Notes under the pieces: generated by a model | What the model was told of the DNA's origin: nothing | The model's input: the letters and a program-made list of their open reading frames with translations, nothing else | Database searches by the model: none | DNA from: Planctomycetota bacterium | GTDB taxonomy: Bacteria > Planctomycetota > UBA11346 | DNA: 64,000 nt | NCBI GenBank assembly: GCA_013816485.1 | Contig: JACDEI010000008.1 | Span: 22,798 to 86,797 of the forward strand | Direction: 5' to 3' | Shown here: piece after piece, positions 43,777-56,133 of the stretch | Layout of the letters: the number at the start of each line of letters is the position of its first letter | Numbering within the stretch: the first letter of the stretch is position 1 | Program-made: the position numbers and the translations under genes

Positions 43777-45297
43777 ATGCGCCCAGTCCTTCGTCTGCTG
43801 AGCATCGCCGCCACTCTCGCCGTCGGTTCGTCGGCGTTGCAGGCCGCGGTCGCGCTCGCCTCGCCCTTCACCGATCACGCCGTGCTGCAACGCGGCCAGC
43901 CGATCCCGGTGTGGGGGACCGCCGACGTGGGTGAGAAGGTCACCGTCACCTTCGATGGTCAGACCAAGACCGTCACCGCCGGCGACGATAAGAAGTGGCT
44001 GATCAAACTCGACGCGCACACCGCTGGTGGGCCGTACGACCTCACCATCGCCGGCACCAACACTATCACGCTCACTGACATCCTGGTCGGTGAGGTGTGG
44101 GTCTGCTCCGGGCAGTCGAACATGGAGTGGACCGTCAAGAACTCGAACAATGCCGACGCCGAGATCGCCGCTGCTAATTTCCCGCTCATCCGTCACTTCA
44201 AGGTCGAGAAGAAAACCAGCGATGTGCCGCTGACCGCCTGCAAAGGCGCGTGGACGGTGTGCAGTCCGGAAACCGCCGGCGGCTACACCGCGGTCGGTTA
44301 TTACTTCGGGCGCAAGCTGCACCAGGAACTGAATGTGCCCATCGGCCTGCTGCACACCTCCTGGGGCGGTACGCCGGCGGAAGCGTGGACCAGCAAGCCG
44401 GCGCTCACCAGCGCCGCGACGTTCAGCGGTGTGTTCACCGCGTGGGACAAGCAGATGGAAGGCTACCCGGCGCAGATGGAGAAGTTCAAGCAGACGCTGG
44501 CGAAATGGGAAGCCGATGCCGCCGCCGCCAAGACCGCCGGCAAACCAGCCCCTAACAAACCACGCGCGCCGAATGGCCCGGATTCGCCGCACAAACCCGC
44601 TGCGCTCTACAACGGCATGCTGAGTCCGCTGGTGCCCTACGGCATCAAGGGCGCGATCTGGTACCAGGGCGAATCAAACTCCAGCCGCGCGGCACAGTAC
44701 CAAGAACTCTTGTCGCTGATGATCAGCGACTGGCGCGCGAGTTTCGGTCAGGGCGACTTTTCGTTCTACGTCGTTGAGCTTGCCAACTACATGGCGCGCA
44801 AACCGGAACCGGGCGAATCGAACTGGGCCGCGCTGCGTGAAGCGCAGTACCTGACCACCGTCACGGTAAAAAACGCCGGCCTGGCGACGATCATCGATGT
44901 TGGCGAGGAGAAGGACATTCACCCGAAGAACAAACAGGACGTCGGCCTGCGCCTAGCACTCAACGCATTGGCGAAGGACTACGGCAAGCAGGTCGTCCAC
45001 TCCGGCCCAGTGTACAAGGCGCTGAAGATCGACGGTGCCAACGCCGTGCTGAGCTTCGACCACCTCGACGGCGGCTTGGTGACCAAGGGCGACAAGCTCA
45101 CCGGTTTCGCCATCGCTGGTGAAGACAAGAAGTTCGTGTGGGCCGAGGCCAAGATCGTCGGCGATACCGTGGTGATCTCCGCCACGTCGGTGACCAAGCC
45201 GGTGGCGGTGCGCTACGCCTGGGCCGACAACCCCGAGTGCTCGCTGAGCAACAAGGCCGGGCTGCCGGCGGTACCGTTCCGCACTGATCGTCCCTGA
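43777..45297 (+). CDS. Sialate O-acetylesterase
   Basis: FTDHAVLQRGQPIPVWGTADVGEKVTV; VGEVWVCSGQSNMEW; TSWGGTPAEAWTS; GAIWYQGESNSSRA. Confidence 0.96.
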   Translation: MRPVLRLLSIAATLAVGSSALQAAVALASPFTDHAVLQRGQPIPVWGTADVGEKVTVTFDGQTKTVTAGDDKKWLIKLDAHTAGGPYDLTIAGTNTITLTDILVGEVWVCSGQSNMEWTVKNSNNADAEIAAANFPLIRHFKVEKKTSDVPLTACKGAWTVCSPETAGGYTAVGYYFGRKLHQELNVPIGLLHTSWGGTPAEAWTSKPALTSAATFSGVFTAWDKQMEGYPAQMEKFKQTLAKWEADAAAAKTAGKPAPNKPRAPNGPDSPHKPAALYNGMLSPLVPYGIKGAIWYQGESNSSRAAQYQELLSLMISDWRASFGQGDFSFYVVELANYMARKPEPGESNWAALREAQYLTTVTVKNAGLATIIDVGEEKDIHPKNKQDVGLRLALNALAKDYGKQVVHSGPVYKALKIDGANAVLSFDHLDGGLVTKGDKLTGFAIAGEDKKFVWAEAKIVGDTVVISATSVTKPVAVRYAWADNPECSLSNKAGLPAVPFRTDRP

Positions 45298-45319
45298 CCT
45301 TGTCTGAGTTTAGGTAACC

Positions 45320-45354
45320 ACGACGGCGACCCAGCGGGTCGCCGTCGTGCGTTT
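45320..45354. terminator. Hairpin ACGACGGCGACCC-AGC-GGGTCGCCGTCGT then GCGTTT
   Basis: 13-bp perfect stem between convergent genes. Confidence 0.85.
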
Positions 45355-45362
45355 GGCGTCTC

Positions 45363-47198
45363 CTAATCGCGTTCCAGCACGTAACCGCGGCGTGCGCGCA
45401 CGAGCTTCAAGCCGGTGATCTGACTGAAGAAATCCAGGACATTTTCGACGCGCATGTCCTCACAGCGCAGGCTCACCGGGGGCAGTGCACTCAAGTCTTC
45501 ACGGGTGAGACCGCCCCCGAGCCGCATCTGTGGTAGTCCACGATTGCCCAACAGCAGATTGAGATGATCAAAAACCTCCGGCGCTGGCACGTCAGTGTAG
45601 TCCGCGCTGAGGCCAGCTGGTTGCGGTGTCAGCGACGGCAGGAACGGCCTCAACTCATAGGTGTCGGCCAGTTCCACCACGATCAGTTCCTCGCCCAGGC
45701 CTTCGAGGCCAAGGCAGGCGCCACCAAGGCTGGGACGCCGGATCGGTTCGCTTTCCAGTAAGCGGCCGGTGTGGTCCTGGCTGGGCAGACTGACCCAGAC
45801 GCTGAAGCCCGAAGCAGTGCGCACGCCCGTCCCGATGCGCAAGGGCAGATCGAGCTGCTGACGCACGAAGGCTACCCAATCATCGATGCTGTCGCCGTAA
45901 CCCAGGCGCGCGAGATCGGCCAGCGACAGGTGCTGTTGCCAGCACCAAGACCGATACGTCCCGCCGGTGATCACGCCGAGCTGCACCAGTCGGTCGTACC
46001 ACTGATGTAAATTGACCAGCGGTACTGCTGAAGCCTTCTGCGGCTGCGGCAGTGCAAACCACGCCTGCCGTCGTTGATCGCGACTAGCAACGGCGAGGTC
46101 GATCAATGAGGTGAGCGTCGGCGGATGTAGTTCAGTAATAAAACTCAGCTGGACCGACTCGTTCTCCAACAATGGCTCACCATCGACCCAGCGGCGGATT
46201 TTGCGCTGCGTCCAGTGCCCGGGCTGCTGCACCAGGGGATGCAGTGTCAGTTCGGACAGATCCTGAGTCGCCGTGGGATCGAGGATGCGTAGTCCACGTT
46301 TCCAGGACGCCAGATCGTTCCACTGCGTACTGGTGCTCACCAGCCAGTGCAATTCGGTCGCCGTACAACGCTGGGCGGTGCTCACCAATGCTGTGCTCAG
46401 TGGGTGCCCAACCAGGGCCGGAGCGACGACAGCAGGCTCGACAGCCGCAACACGCAACCGGCGATCGCCTTGTTCCCCATCATTGATCTGCGTCCCGGGC
46501 CAGCGGCAGGATCCCTCGCCTAGGGTTTCCACCGGGAAGACCAGACACTCACCCCCCGTCAGGTACGCGGACAGCAGAGCACCGCCATGGATCGCAGCGT
46601 CTTTACGCGCATCGGCCGAGAGCGCGACACGTCGACCGATCGGCGCCTGTGCCAGCGTTAGCCGCTTGAGCGTCGCAGCGAACGTCGCGACGGCACGCTG
46701 ATGCTCACCATCCGCCAACTGATCCAGGATCGTTCCTCGATCAGTTCCATCGATGGTCCAGTGCGGTTCACGACGCTCGATCAGGAAGACCTCACCCGTG
46801 GACTGGCCGAGGCGCAACAAGCTGGGCAAGGCGACGGTAACATCACTTCCATACTCACCACGGGCGTTGTCCATCACCAACACCACCCGACGACCAGGAC
46901 TGACAGGCTGGCCATCGGGAAGGCGTTCGTAGCCGTCACCGACCTCCTGCCACAGATCGACCGCCACGGTGCCTTCCGCAGGCCGGCGCGTCGTCTGCTG
47001 CACGATCAATTCCAGATGCACCAACGTGCCCGGCTCCGTGCGCAGCCGCAAGCTTTCACCCACCAAGCCCGCCCACTCAGAGAAGACGCTGGCGGGCAGT
47101 ACCACATCGCGCTGCTCAGCGATACCGGTGCTGAGGACGACCTGGTTGATGGCGACTTCAGATTTTTCCGGCAGCAGTTCGCACGCCAGCACCGCCAC
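45363..47198 (-). CDS. C-terminal portion of an alpha-2-macroglobulin-like protein, or downstream partner, ending in an STN-like domain
   Basis: LPPVSLRCEDMRVENVLDFFSQITGLKLVRARRGYVLERD resembles STN domains; no ATG start; meaningful sequence extends back to the stop of the preceding A2M ORF. Confidence 0.6.
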   Translation of the reverse strand: MAVLACELLPEKSEVAINQVVLSTGIAEQRDVVLPASVFSEWAGLVGESLRLRTEPGTLVHLELIVQQTTRRPAEGTVAVDLWQEVGDGYERLPDGQPVSPGRRVVLVMDNARGEYGSDVTVALPSLLRLGQSTGEVFLIERREPHWTIDGTDRGTILDQLADGEHQRAVATFAATLKRLTLAQAPIGRRVALSADARKDAAIHGGALLSAYLTGGECLVFPVETLGEGSCRWPGTQINDGEQGDRRLRVAAVEPAVVAPALVGHPLSTALVSTAQRCTATELHWLVSTSTQWNDLASWKRGLRILDPTATQDLSELTLHPLVQQPGHWTQRKIRRWVDGEPLLENESVQLSFITELHPPTLTSLIDLAVASRDQRRQAWFALPQPQKASAVPLVNLHQWYDRLVQLGVITGGTYRSWCWQQHLSLADLARLGYGDSIDDWVAFVRQQLDLPLRIGTGVRTASGFSVWVSLPSQDHTGRLLESEPIRRPSLGGACLGLEGLGEELIVVELADTYELRPFLPSLTPQPAGLSADYTDVPAPEVFDHLNLLLGNRGLPQMRLGGGLTREDLSALPPVSLRCEDMRVENVLDFFSQITGLKLVRARRGYVLERD

Positions 47199-47259
47199 CA
47201 GATCATCCGTCCATTCCCGTTGCCCCAGCAGTGCCGCGAGGCGTTTGCTGCTAACGCGG

Positions 47260-50200
47260 TCATCCGCCAGCCGGGCAGCGTCGCAGGATGGCGAGTGCCT
47301 GATCGCTGACGGTGGTGGGATCGCTCTCCAACAACTCGCGGCGAGCGGCCTGCCACAAGCCTAGACCTTCACTCCAGCCTTCAGCAATGGCGGTGGCGGC
47401 ACACGCAACCCGGTCGTTCAGCGTGGTCCCAACGATACCACGCAGACGCGGCGAGGGCAGCGACTGACCAGCAGCACGCCCACGCGCCAACAGCCAATCA
47501 CCGATGGCGCCATCCGGCACACGGTTGATCCCACTGGTCGCCTCACCCCGACGGATGGCTGACTGTTTGACCAGCGTCGAGGCCGCATCATCGCCCAAGC
47601 GCGGCCACCACCCCGCCAGTTGTTTGCGCCGTTCGGCACCAGGTTCGGCCAACAACCAGCCCATCGCTGGCCGCGGCGGATGATCACTCCCGCTGAGTTG
47701 CCGCCAGTCGGCCAGCGTCGCGCTACGCCGAGTGGCGGCATCCGGCCACGCGCGCAGGCGCAGCCACAGACCAGCCGATGGTTGGATCACCAACGGCAGA
47801 CGCACCACGCCATCAGCATCCGCGACCAATTGCAGGTGGCGAAGATGTGGATGCCCAGGCAGACGCCGCAAGGTGGTGGCGCTGGCGGTAACCACGCGGG
47901 CACCGGCTGTCGGTGTGGTCACCGCGATGCGCAGGCTCAGGCGTTCACCCAACAGGCTGCCCAGACGCACGACCTCGGTGGCTGGAAGTGCACTGGCGGG
48001 AATGGTCACCGGCAGCGTCAGCGTGCGCCGCGCCTTAGGTCCCAACACCAATTCGCGCGTCGTGCCATCCGGCAAGGTCAGCATCAGGGTGGCCGCCTGA
48101 TCTTCATGGTTGGCGACCTGGATTTGCGCCGGCACGACGTCACCGGCGGCGACCACGTCCGGCAGATCGAGGGCGCAGGCATACGGTTCGCGACTGGCGA
48201 TCACGCTGCGCACCTCACCCACCAGCACGGCGGCGCTGGCGTCGTTCGCCCGCGCGGTGCAGCGGAAACGTCCCGCATGTTCCGGGAGCGGGAAACGCAC
48301 GACCGCTTTGCCCTGTGCGTCAGTACGCAGGTCGGCAACCCACCAGATCGCGCCATCGGCTTCCGGTTGAATCAGCGCACGGGCCGCCATCCCCCGTGAT
48401 TTTCCCCCACCCATTCTATTCCCAAACATGCCCGCACTGCTGCGTCCAGCCCCGATGGCCATGAACGCACCACCCCCCTGCCAACGGGAGATGACCGAAC
48501 GCCAAAACAACGCGTGGGGCAAAGCGAAATCGCTGATTCGTCCGTCGACCAAGCCCCAGGGACGACGGTAGGAATGAAAATACCGCCAGAGGTCAGGCGT
48601 CGGATCTTCTGCCAGTTGGTAGAGCAGATCATTGACCACTCCCAGCGACAGCGAGCAGTCCGCCACCGACTGACCGTGCCAATCGACCACCTGCACCACC
48701 GCGTCGACCTGTTCTCCCGGACGCAGGTCGGTACGCGCCGGCGTCACGGTGACGGTCAGCAGACGATCAATCGGCAGGACCTCGACTTCACGTCGTTCGC
48801 TGGTGACGAATCCTGCACCGGGCAAGTAGGCGATCGCCGAGAGAAAAAGGTTTGGTGCCCACGAACCGGCAACCACCACGTCACTCTGCTTCGCGCTCTG
48901 GTCCATTCGTTCAACCTGCGCCAACACCAGATCCCGCGCGCCACCGAGCACCAGCACATCACGTCCAGGATCACTGACTCCAAGTGCGAGCGGCAGGGTC
49001 TCGCCGGTCTCGACGCGGTTGCGCACCGGCCGCAAGACCACCTGCGCCACCCCGTCCGGTGCCGCCCGCGACTGGACGCTCAGTGGCAGCGTTCGCGTTG
49101 CCGTGCCACCACCCAACACGGGGGTGCTGATGGTCAAGGCATCGGCGCCCACATGGACCTCATCGACGCCGATGGCCACCTGCGTCCAGGCAGGCCAGCG
49201 TCCCTTGGCCGACAACGGAACACCGAGGGAAACACCAGCACGGGTGAATTGGAGGGACACCTCAGCGCCGACCGGCAGACGCAGTTCGACCTGCGCCACG
49301 CCGCCGACCTGCAAACCACGCTCACGCAGGGTCGCTTCGAGTTGGAACGGGAAGGTGCGGGTGCGCCAAACGTGACCCGCGTGGTAGGTGACACCATCAT
49401 AGACGAAGGTGATGCCCGCCTGGTAGTCGGCCTCGACTCCTGCAGCAGTGGGAACGGTGAAATGAACTTCGCCCGCCAGGTCAGACGTGAGATCCGTCAC
49501 CGCTTCACACGGGATCTTCTCGCCCGCCACGTGTGCCGTGAGGCCACACTTCACCACCATGCCCGCCAACGGTTCGCCACCACGATCACGCAGTCGCACC
49601 GTCAACGGAATGGTTTCACCGGCACGCACCTGATGACCCGCATCGAGTCCGCTGATCTCGTAACGCACCGGCGGCAGGCGCACACGTTCGACGCGCGCGA
49701 GGTGATGTGGGCTGCCCTCACCCAACACCAGGGTGACTCCGCCGTCCGTTGCGCCTGGGGGGATCAGCACCTCACCCGAGACGGTGCCGTGATCACTGAC
49801 TGCCAACGTTGTTTCACTCAGTACCTCTTCACCCAGGCGAACGCGGGTACGCAATTCACCGACCGGCAGGCGATACCCATCACCATTGAAATCACGCAGC
49901 AGCGCCTTGAAGCGTAACGTCTCGCCCGGTCGGGCGAGCGGCTTGTCGGCCCACACCACCGCTTTGCTGGTCCAGGCGGCATCTTCACCAAAAGTCGCGG
50001 TGCGCTCGACCGCTACGGCGGGGCGCGTGATGTGGGCGTGCACCTGATAGGCGCGACCGTGCAGACGTGCGGGCAACGCCAGGCGAACCAATCCCTGCGC
50101 GTCGCTGACACCAGTCAGCTCGACGCTGAACGCCGGATCATGGACTGCTGCCGTGGCGCCGGCGCGCACGCCTTGAGCGAACAAGTCCTGCTGGTCCGGA

Positions 50201-51885
50201 CGTTTGAAATCGAGTGAGGCGACGCCGGTGAAACCTTCGGCGAAACCGCTGCGCCACGCGGGATCCGCGGTCGACCAGGCGTTTCCCGCCGCGCGTTGGG
50301 TATTCCGTTCCATCGTCACGGTGGCACTGAGTGGCTCGCCCGATTTGCCCTGTCCATTCGCGCGGCGAACCACCCAAGCGAGCAGTTCTGCTCGTCCTGC
50401 GATCAGGTGCAGGTCGGGGTCGAGCACCGTCAGGCCAGTCATGATCACCACCGGGCAACCGCGGGCGGAGACGGTCGCGACATAGAAGCCCTCTGCGAGA
50501 TCCGGAAACACGAGCGGATGATCCGACCGCGTGCCGATGCTGGCCCAGTCTTTGAGATCAATGGTCTGCTCAGCGACTGCGACCGTCGGCAACTGCTCGC
50601 GCGTCGGTGTGCGGCTGAGCGCATCCCATGCCGCACGTCCCGGCAGGCGGTAGACGCGCACCTGGTGTTCGCCGCGATGATTACTGGTGAGGTAAAGTCG
50701 CACCGGGCTGCCCACCGCGAACGCCAGTCGCTCAGCCCGCAGCGACAGTCCGTCGTAGTCGAAGGCGAGCCGCCACTCTTGCTGGGTTTCCACGCTCAGC
50801 GACTGCTCGTCGATGAGCGGTCCCGCCACCACTTCAACAGCGGACTTCTCCAACTCTGCCCGAACTCCTTTTTCTACCACGGCGGTTACCCCAGTCGTCA
50901 TCGCCACCTGGTTGATCTCGCGTTCCTGACGGAAGCTGGTCGCGGCACTGATCGCCATCGCGGTATAGGTCGCAGCCAGCGCATCCAGGCGCTGATCGAT
51001 CGCTGGGTACGCCCACAGGCGCAGCGTTTTTCCCATCGCCTGACGCTGCAGCTGCCACTGGCGTAGATCGCGGAACGCCAGACCCGCCTGTGGTGTGTCC
51101 GCATGCCGGGACCATAGGACCTCGGCGGTAGTGAAGGCGGCCTCCGGATCGTGTTCGCTCAGATGCAAGTGCATGAGTGAGAACGCCAGATCGGGACGCC
51201 AGAGCGCCGGATCACCGAGCGACGCCATCAGCGTGGCAAACGAGCCGTCCCCGCGGCTGTACCGTGCAACCGTCAAGATGTCCGCCGTGCCTGGCATCGA
51301 CACCTGCCCACCTTCGGCGGCCACCATGCGTACACCGCGATCGATTGCAGTGGCGAGCGCGCGGTACTGGTTCCAACGATCCTGCCACAATCCTTCGGCC
51401 CGACCGAATGGCGCCTCCCGAGAGATCGCCGGAGGCAACGCGCCACTCACCAGATTCATCTGCTCATCGAACAGCCCGCGCCAACGCACCGCGAGTTCCA
51501 GGCCGACAATGTCGGCAGCGATCTGCGGCCCTTTGTCCGCCCACGGGATCGCCAACACCTGTGCCAAGGCCTGATCACGCCGACCACTGGTCAGGCAGGC
51601 GCGTGCCACCGCCATACGTGCACGATCACCCTGGCCGGTAGCCGCCAGATCACTGCGTCGCAACAATACCTCAAGCACGCTGGTGGCGGCATCGACCTCA
51701 CCGGCGGCAGAAAGTTTTTCCACGCGCTCGACCAACGTATCGCTTTCGGCACGCCATTGTTCCACACCGCCGGTGGTCGCCACTGCCGGGCTGCGCGAAG
51801 CTTGCTGGATGAGCACCATGCTCACCGCCACACCCACCAACAAGACCCCGAGCATCATCCACCGACGACGATTGGACCACGGCAT
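47260..51885 (-). CDS. Alpha-2-macroglobulin family (YfaS-like) membrane-anchored protein
   Basis: N-terminal anchor RRWMMLGVLLVGVAVSMVLI; MG2-like DKPLARPGETLRFKALLRDFNGDGYRLP; A2M-type VVDWHGQSVADCSLSLGVVND; IWWVADLRTDAQGKAVVRFPLPEHAGRFRCTARA. Confidence 0.88.
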   Translation of the reverse strand: MPWSNRRRWMMLGVLLVGVAVSMVLIQQASRSPAVATTGGVEQWRAESDTLVERVEKLSAAGEVDAATSVLEVLLRRSDLAATGQGDRARMAVARACLTSGRRDQALAQVLAIPWADKGPQIAADIVGLELAVRWRGLFDEQMNLVSGALPPAISREAPFGRAEGLWQDRWNQYRALATAIDRGVRMVAAEGGQVSMPGTADILTVARYSRGDGSFATLMASLGDPALWRPDLAFSLMHLHLSEHDPEAAFTTAEVLWSRHADTPQAGLAFRDLRQWQLQRQAMGKTLRLWAYPAIDQRLDALAATYTAMAISAATSFRQEREINQVAMTTGVTAVVEKGVRAELEKSAVEVVAGPLIDEQSLSVETQQEWRLAFDYDGLSLRAERLAFAVGSPVRLYLTSNHRGEHQVRVYRLPGRAAWDALSRTPTREQLPTVAVAEQTIDLKDWASIGTRSDHPLVFPDLAEGFYVATVSARGCPVVIMTGLTVLDPDLHLIAGRAELLAWVVRRANGQGKSGEPLSATVTMERNTQRAAGNAWSTADPAWRSGFAEGFTGVASLDFKRPDQQDLFAQGVRAGATAAVHDPAFSVELTGVSDAQGLVRLALPARLHGRAYQVHAHITRPAVAVERTATFGEDAAWTSKAVVWADKPLARPGETLRFKALLRDFNGDGYRLPVGELRTRVRLGEEVLSETTLAVSDHGTVSGEVLIPPGATDGGVTLVLGEGSPHHLARVERVRLPPVRYEISGLDAGHQVRAGETIPLTVRLRDRGGEPLAGMVVKCGLTAHVAGEKIPCEAVTDLTSDLAGEVHFTVPTAAGVEADYQAGITFVYDGVTYHAGHVWRTRTFPFQLEATLRERGLQVGGVAQVELRLPVGAEVSLQFTRAGVSLGVPLSAKGRWPAWTQVAIGVDEVHVGADALTISTPVLGGGTATRTLPLSVQSRAAPDGVAQVVLRPVRNRVETGETLPLALGVSDPGRDVLVLGGARDLVLAQVERMDQSAKQSDVVVAGSWAPNLFLSAIAYLPGAGFVTSERREVEVLPIDRLLTVTVTPARTDLRPGEQVDAVVQVVDWHGQSVADCSLSLGVVNDLLYQLAEDPTPDLWRYFHSYRRPWGLVDGRISDFALPHALFWRSVISRWQGGGAFMAIGAGRSSAGMFGNRMGGGKSRGMAARALIQPEADGAIWWVADLRTDAQGKAVVRFPLPEHAGRFRCTARANDASAAVLVGEVRSVIASREPYACALDLPDVVAAGDVVPAQIQVANHEDQAATLMLTLPDGTTRELVLGPKARRTLTLPVTIPASALPATEVVRLGSLLGERLSLRIAVTTPTAGARVVTASATTLRRLPGHPHLRHLQLVADADGVVRLPLVIQPSAGLWLRLRAWPDAATRRSATLADWRQLSGSDHPPRPAMGWLLAEPGAERRKQLAGWWPRLGDDAASTLVKQSAIRRGEATSGINRVPDGAIGDWLLARGRAAGQSLPSPRLRGIVGTTLNDRVACAATAIAEGWSEGLGLWQAARRELLESDPTTVSDQALAILRRCPAGG

Positions 51886-52018
51886 GGCTCATCCTCCGGC
51901 GGATGAACGAAGGGCGATCACGCACGTTCATCATGCCAGCGCAGGAGGAACGACCATTCCTGTCACGTCCGCTCCAACGGATCGGCAACGTGGACTGGCA
52001 GCAACAATCAACGGCGGA

Positions 52019-53512
52019 TCATTCCATCCGGGTGGCGCCAAGCCGATCAAGACACGCGCGCATCATCAGGTGTTCGGGTGCGTCGCGACCAGTCCAACGT
52101 TGGTACTGACCGAGCGCCTGACGCAGCAACATCTCCAGGCCACCGACGGTACGGGCGCCCGCCCGCTGGGCATCGCGCAGCAAACGGGTTTCGAGCGGAT
52201 GATAAACGGTGTCGAACACCACGCTGCTCTCACGGTGATGGTCCGTCGGCCACGGGGTCTCTTCCGGTTTGCCCATGCCAGCAGACGTGCCGTTCACCAG
52301 CACGTCGAACTCCACCGACAGCGCCTGGTCGAGCGTCATGTATTCGGCGCCGATCTCGGCCGCCAGTTCCTTGGCCTTTTCGGCGGTGCGATTGGCGATG
52401 ATCACACGTGCGCCGCGATCCTTCATCGCCACGCCGATGGCGCGACCGACGCCGCCGGCGCCGAGCACCAGCACGATACGCCCCTTCACCGAACAGATCT
52501 GTTCCTCGACACAGGCGATCACTGCCAGGGCATCGGTATTGGCCCCGACCGGCTTGAGGTCACGGTCACGATAGATGGTGTTCATCGCGCCGATGCGCCG
52601 CGCAAGATCTTCGATGGTGTGCATCTGGCCGATGAGCTCAGTCTTGTGGGGAATGGTGATCGATAGGCCCTCGATCCACTCGCCACATGCGCGCCAGAAA
52701 CCGACGGCGTCCTCGACGCGGAAGGGCACGTACACCGCGTTGAGCTTTTGATGGATGAAGGAGGTGTTGTGGATCAGCGGGCTGAGCGAATGGCTGACCG
52801 GGCTGCCGATGACGCCATAGATCTTGGTCTGGGCGTTCTGCTGCTTCACGCGGTAGAGCTTGAGCAGTTCGCCGACCGTCGGCTGCCCAGGTGCCGAACC
52901 GAGATCGCCATCCAGGCGCGCGAACGTCAGCGCCGCGCCCCAGGCACCCGACAGCAGGCGCGACGGCAGGCCGTGCTCGCCCATGGCGATGGCGATGAGC
53001 GGGCCCTTGGTGGTCTGGTAGAGATCGCGGATGACGGCGAGGTCCGCCGCGTCGCGCGCAGCCACGGCGATCTTCGGCCAGTCGGCACCCGCGGCCTTCA
53101 TCGCCGCGATGCGCTTGGGCAGGTCCGTGCTCATGCCCTCGAAGTCGTGATGGCTGAGGATCAGCTTGGTGCTCTTGCCACGCACCAAGCCGGCAGAGGT
53201 CAGCGCCGGAAGCTGGGCCAACTCGATGTCGACGTGGGCGACACCTAGGCGCATCGCCTCGTTGTAGAGTCGCACGCGGTCGATGTCGCTCGCCTGCCAG
53301 TCGCCATTTTCGGATTCATGACGGATGGTGAGGATCGTCGGCAGCGAGAGCGTGGGGATCGCCGCCACCACCGCCGCCGGATCGGCGCCGAGTTTGGCGC
53401 AGGTGTCGAGGCGGACCTCCACCAAGTCGGCACCCGCGGCCAGGGCGTGGCGCGACAGGGTGATGACGCCCTCGGCGTCGGCGGCGAAGATCGGGACGGC
53501 GATGCTGACCAT
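52019..53512 (-). CDS. aroDE: Bifunctional type I 3-dehydroquinate dehydratase / shikimate dehydrogenase
   Basis: DHQD: GADLVEVRLDTCAKLG, ILTIRHESENGD, KLILSHHDFEG; SDH: YGVIGSPVSHSLSPLIHN, LSITIPHKTELIG, NTDALAV, VLGAGGVGRAI, NGTSAGM. Confidence 0.95.
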   Translation of the reverse strand: MVSIAVPIFAADAEGVITLSRHALAAGADLVEVRLDTCAKLGADPAAVVAAIPTLSLPTILTIRHESENGDWQASDIDRVRLYNEAMRLGVAHVDIELAQLPALTSAGLVRGKSTKLILSHHDFEGMSTDLPKRIAAMKAAGADWPKIAVAARDAADLAVIRDLYQTTKGPLIAIAMGEHGLPSRLLSGAWGAALTFARLDGDLGSAPGQPTVGELLKLYRVKQQNAQTKIYGVIGSPVSHSLSPLIHNTSFIHQKLNAVYVPFRVEDAVGFWRACGEWIEGLSITIPHKTELIGQMHTIEDLARRIGAMNTIYRDRDLKPVGANTDALAVIACVEEQICSVKGRIVLVLGAGGVGRAIGVAMKDRGARVIIANRTAEKAKELAAEIGAEYMTLDQALSVEFDVLVNGTSAGMGKPEETPWPTDHHRESSVVFDTVYHPLETRLLRDAQRAGARTVGGLEMLLRQALGQYQRWTGRDAPEHLMMRACLDRLGATRME

Positions 53513-53670
53513 CGCCACACTATGCGTGGGATGAAGATCCGACCAAGGGCCTGCACCCGTCGCCACACATGGGTCAACCACCCGCGGACGCATGCATTGT
53601 GCACCCGCTGCCTTGACCATTGCATGGACTAGAGCCCCAACCAACGTGTGCGCCTCCGAACGAGGACTCG

Positions 53671-55113
<1,443 letters not shown>

Positions 55114-55185
55114 TCCGCGCCGCTCAATCGCTGCTCCACCGCCGCTACGCACACCTAAGCACTCAGCACGCAAAGAGACCGAACC

Positions 55186-56076
55186 ATGGCCGTCCTCGTC
55201 AACAAGAAGACCCGCCTCATCTGCCAGGGCATCACCGGTAAGGTGGGCACGTTCCACTCGAACGGCGCCATCACCTACGGCACCAACTTCGCTGGCGGCG
55301 TGACCCCAGGCAAAGGAGGCCAGACCTGGGTGTCGGAAAAAGGTAAAAACTTCCCAGTGTGGAACACCGTCGCTGAAGCGGTGAAACACGGCGGCGCGAC
55401 CGCGTCGATGATCTTCGTGCCGCCCCCAGGCGCGGCCGATGCGATCTGCGAAGCGATCGACGCGGGCGTTCCCCTGATCGTCGCCATCACCGAGGGCATC
55501 CCCGCCCGCGACATGTACATCGTGAAGAAGAAGCTGGCGAATTCGTCGTCGCGCCTAGTCGGCCCGAACTGCCCAGGCGTCATCACCCCTGGCGAGTGCA
55601 AGATCGGCATCATGCCCGGCTACATCCACAAGCGTGGATCGACCGGCATCGTCAGCCGCTCCGGCACGTTGACCTACGAAGCGGTGCTGCAGTCGACCAA
55701 CGCCGGCCTGGGCCAGTCCACCTGCATCGGCATCGGCGGCGACCCGATCAAGGGCACCGACTTCATCGACGCGCTCACGCTGTTCCAGCATGATGATGAG
55801 ACCAAGTACATCATCATGATCGGCGAGATCGGCGGCGACTCGGAAGAGAAGGCCTGCGCCTTCATCGAGAAGCACGTCACCAAGCCCGTCGTCGGCTTCA
55901 TCGCCGGCTCGCGCGCACCCAAGGGCAAGCGCATGGGCCACGCCGGCGCCATCGTCAGCGGCAACACCGGCACGGCCGAGGCGAAATTCGCCGCCATGCG
56001 CAAGGCCGGCGTGTTCATCGCTGAAAGCCCGGCGGCTCTGGGCGAGACGTTGCTGATCGCCGCTGGCAAGCGCTGA
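55186..56076 (+). CDS. sucD: Succinyl-CoA synthetase alpha subunit
   Basis: [63 protein letters not shown]-type [30 protein letters not shown]. Confidence 0.97.
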   Translation: MAVLVNKKTRLICQGITGKVGTFHSNGAITYGTNFAGGVTPGKGGQTWVSEKGKNFPVWNTVAEAVKHGGATASMIFVPPPGAADAICEAIDAGVPLIVAITEGIPARDMYIVKKKLANSSSRLVGPNCPGVITPGECKIGIMPGYIHKRGSTGIVSRSGTLTYEAVLQSTNAGLGQSTCIGIGGDPIKGTDFIDALTLFQHDDETKYIIMIGEIGGDSEEKACAFIEKHVTKPVVGFIAGSRAPKGKRMGHAGAIVSGNTGTAEAKFAAMRKAGVFIAESPAALGETLLIAAGKR

Positions 56077-56133
56077 GCCCACCGCTCAGCGACTGTCTGT
56101 TACCCACAAGTCGATCGAACGAAGAGATAGCCT

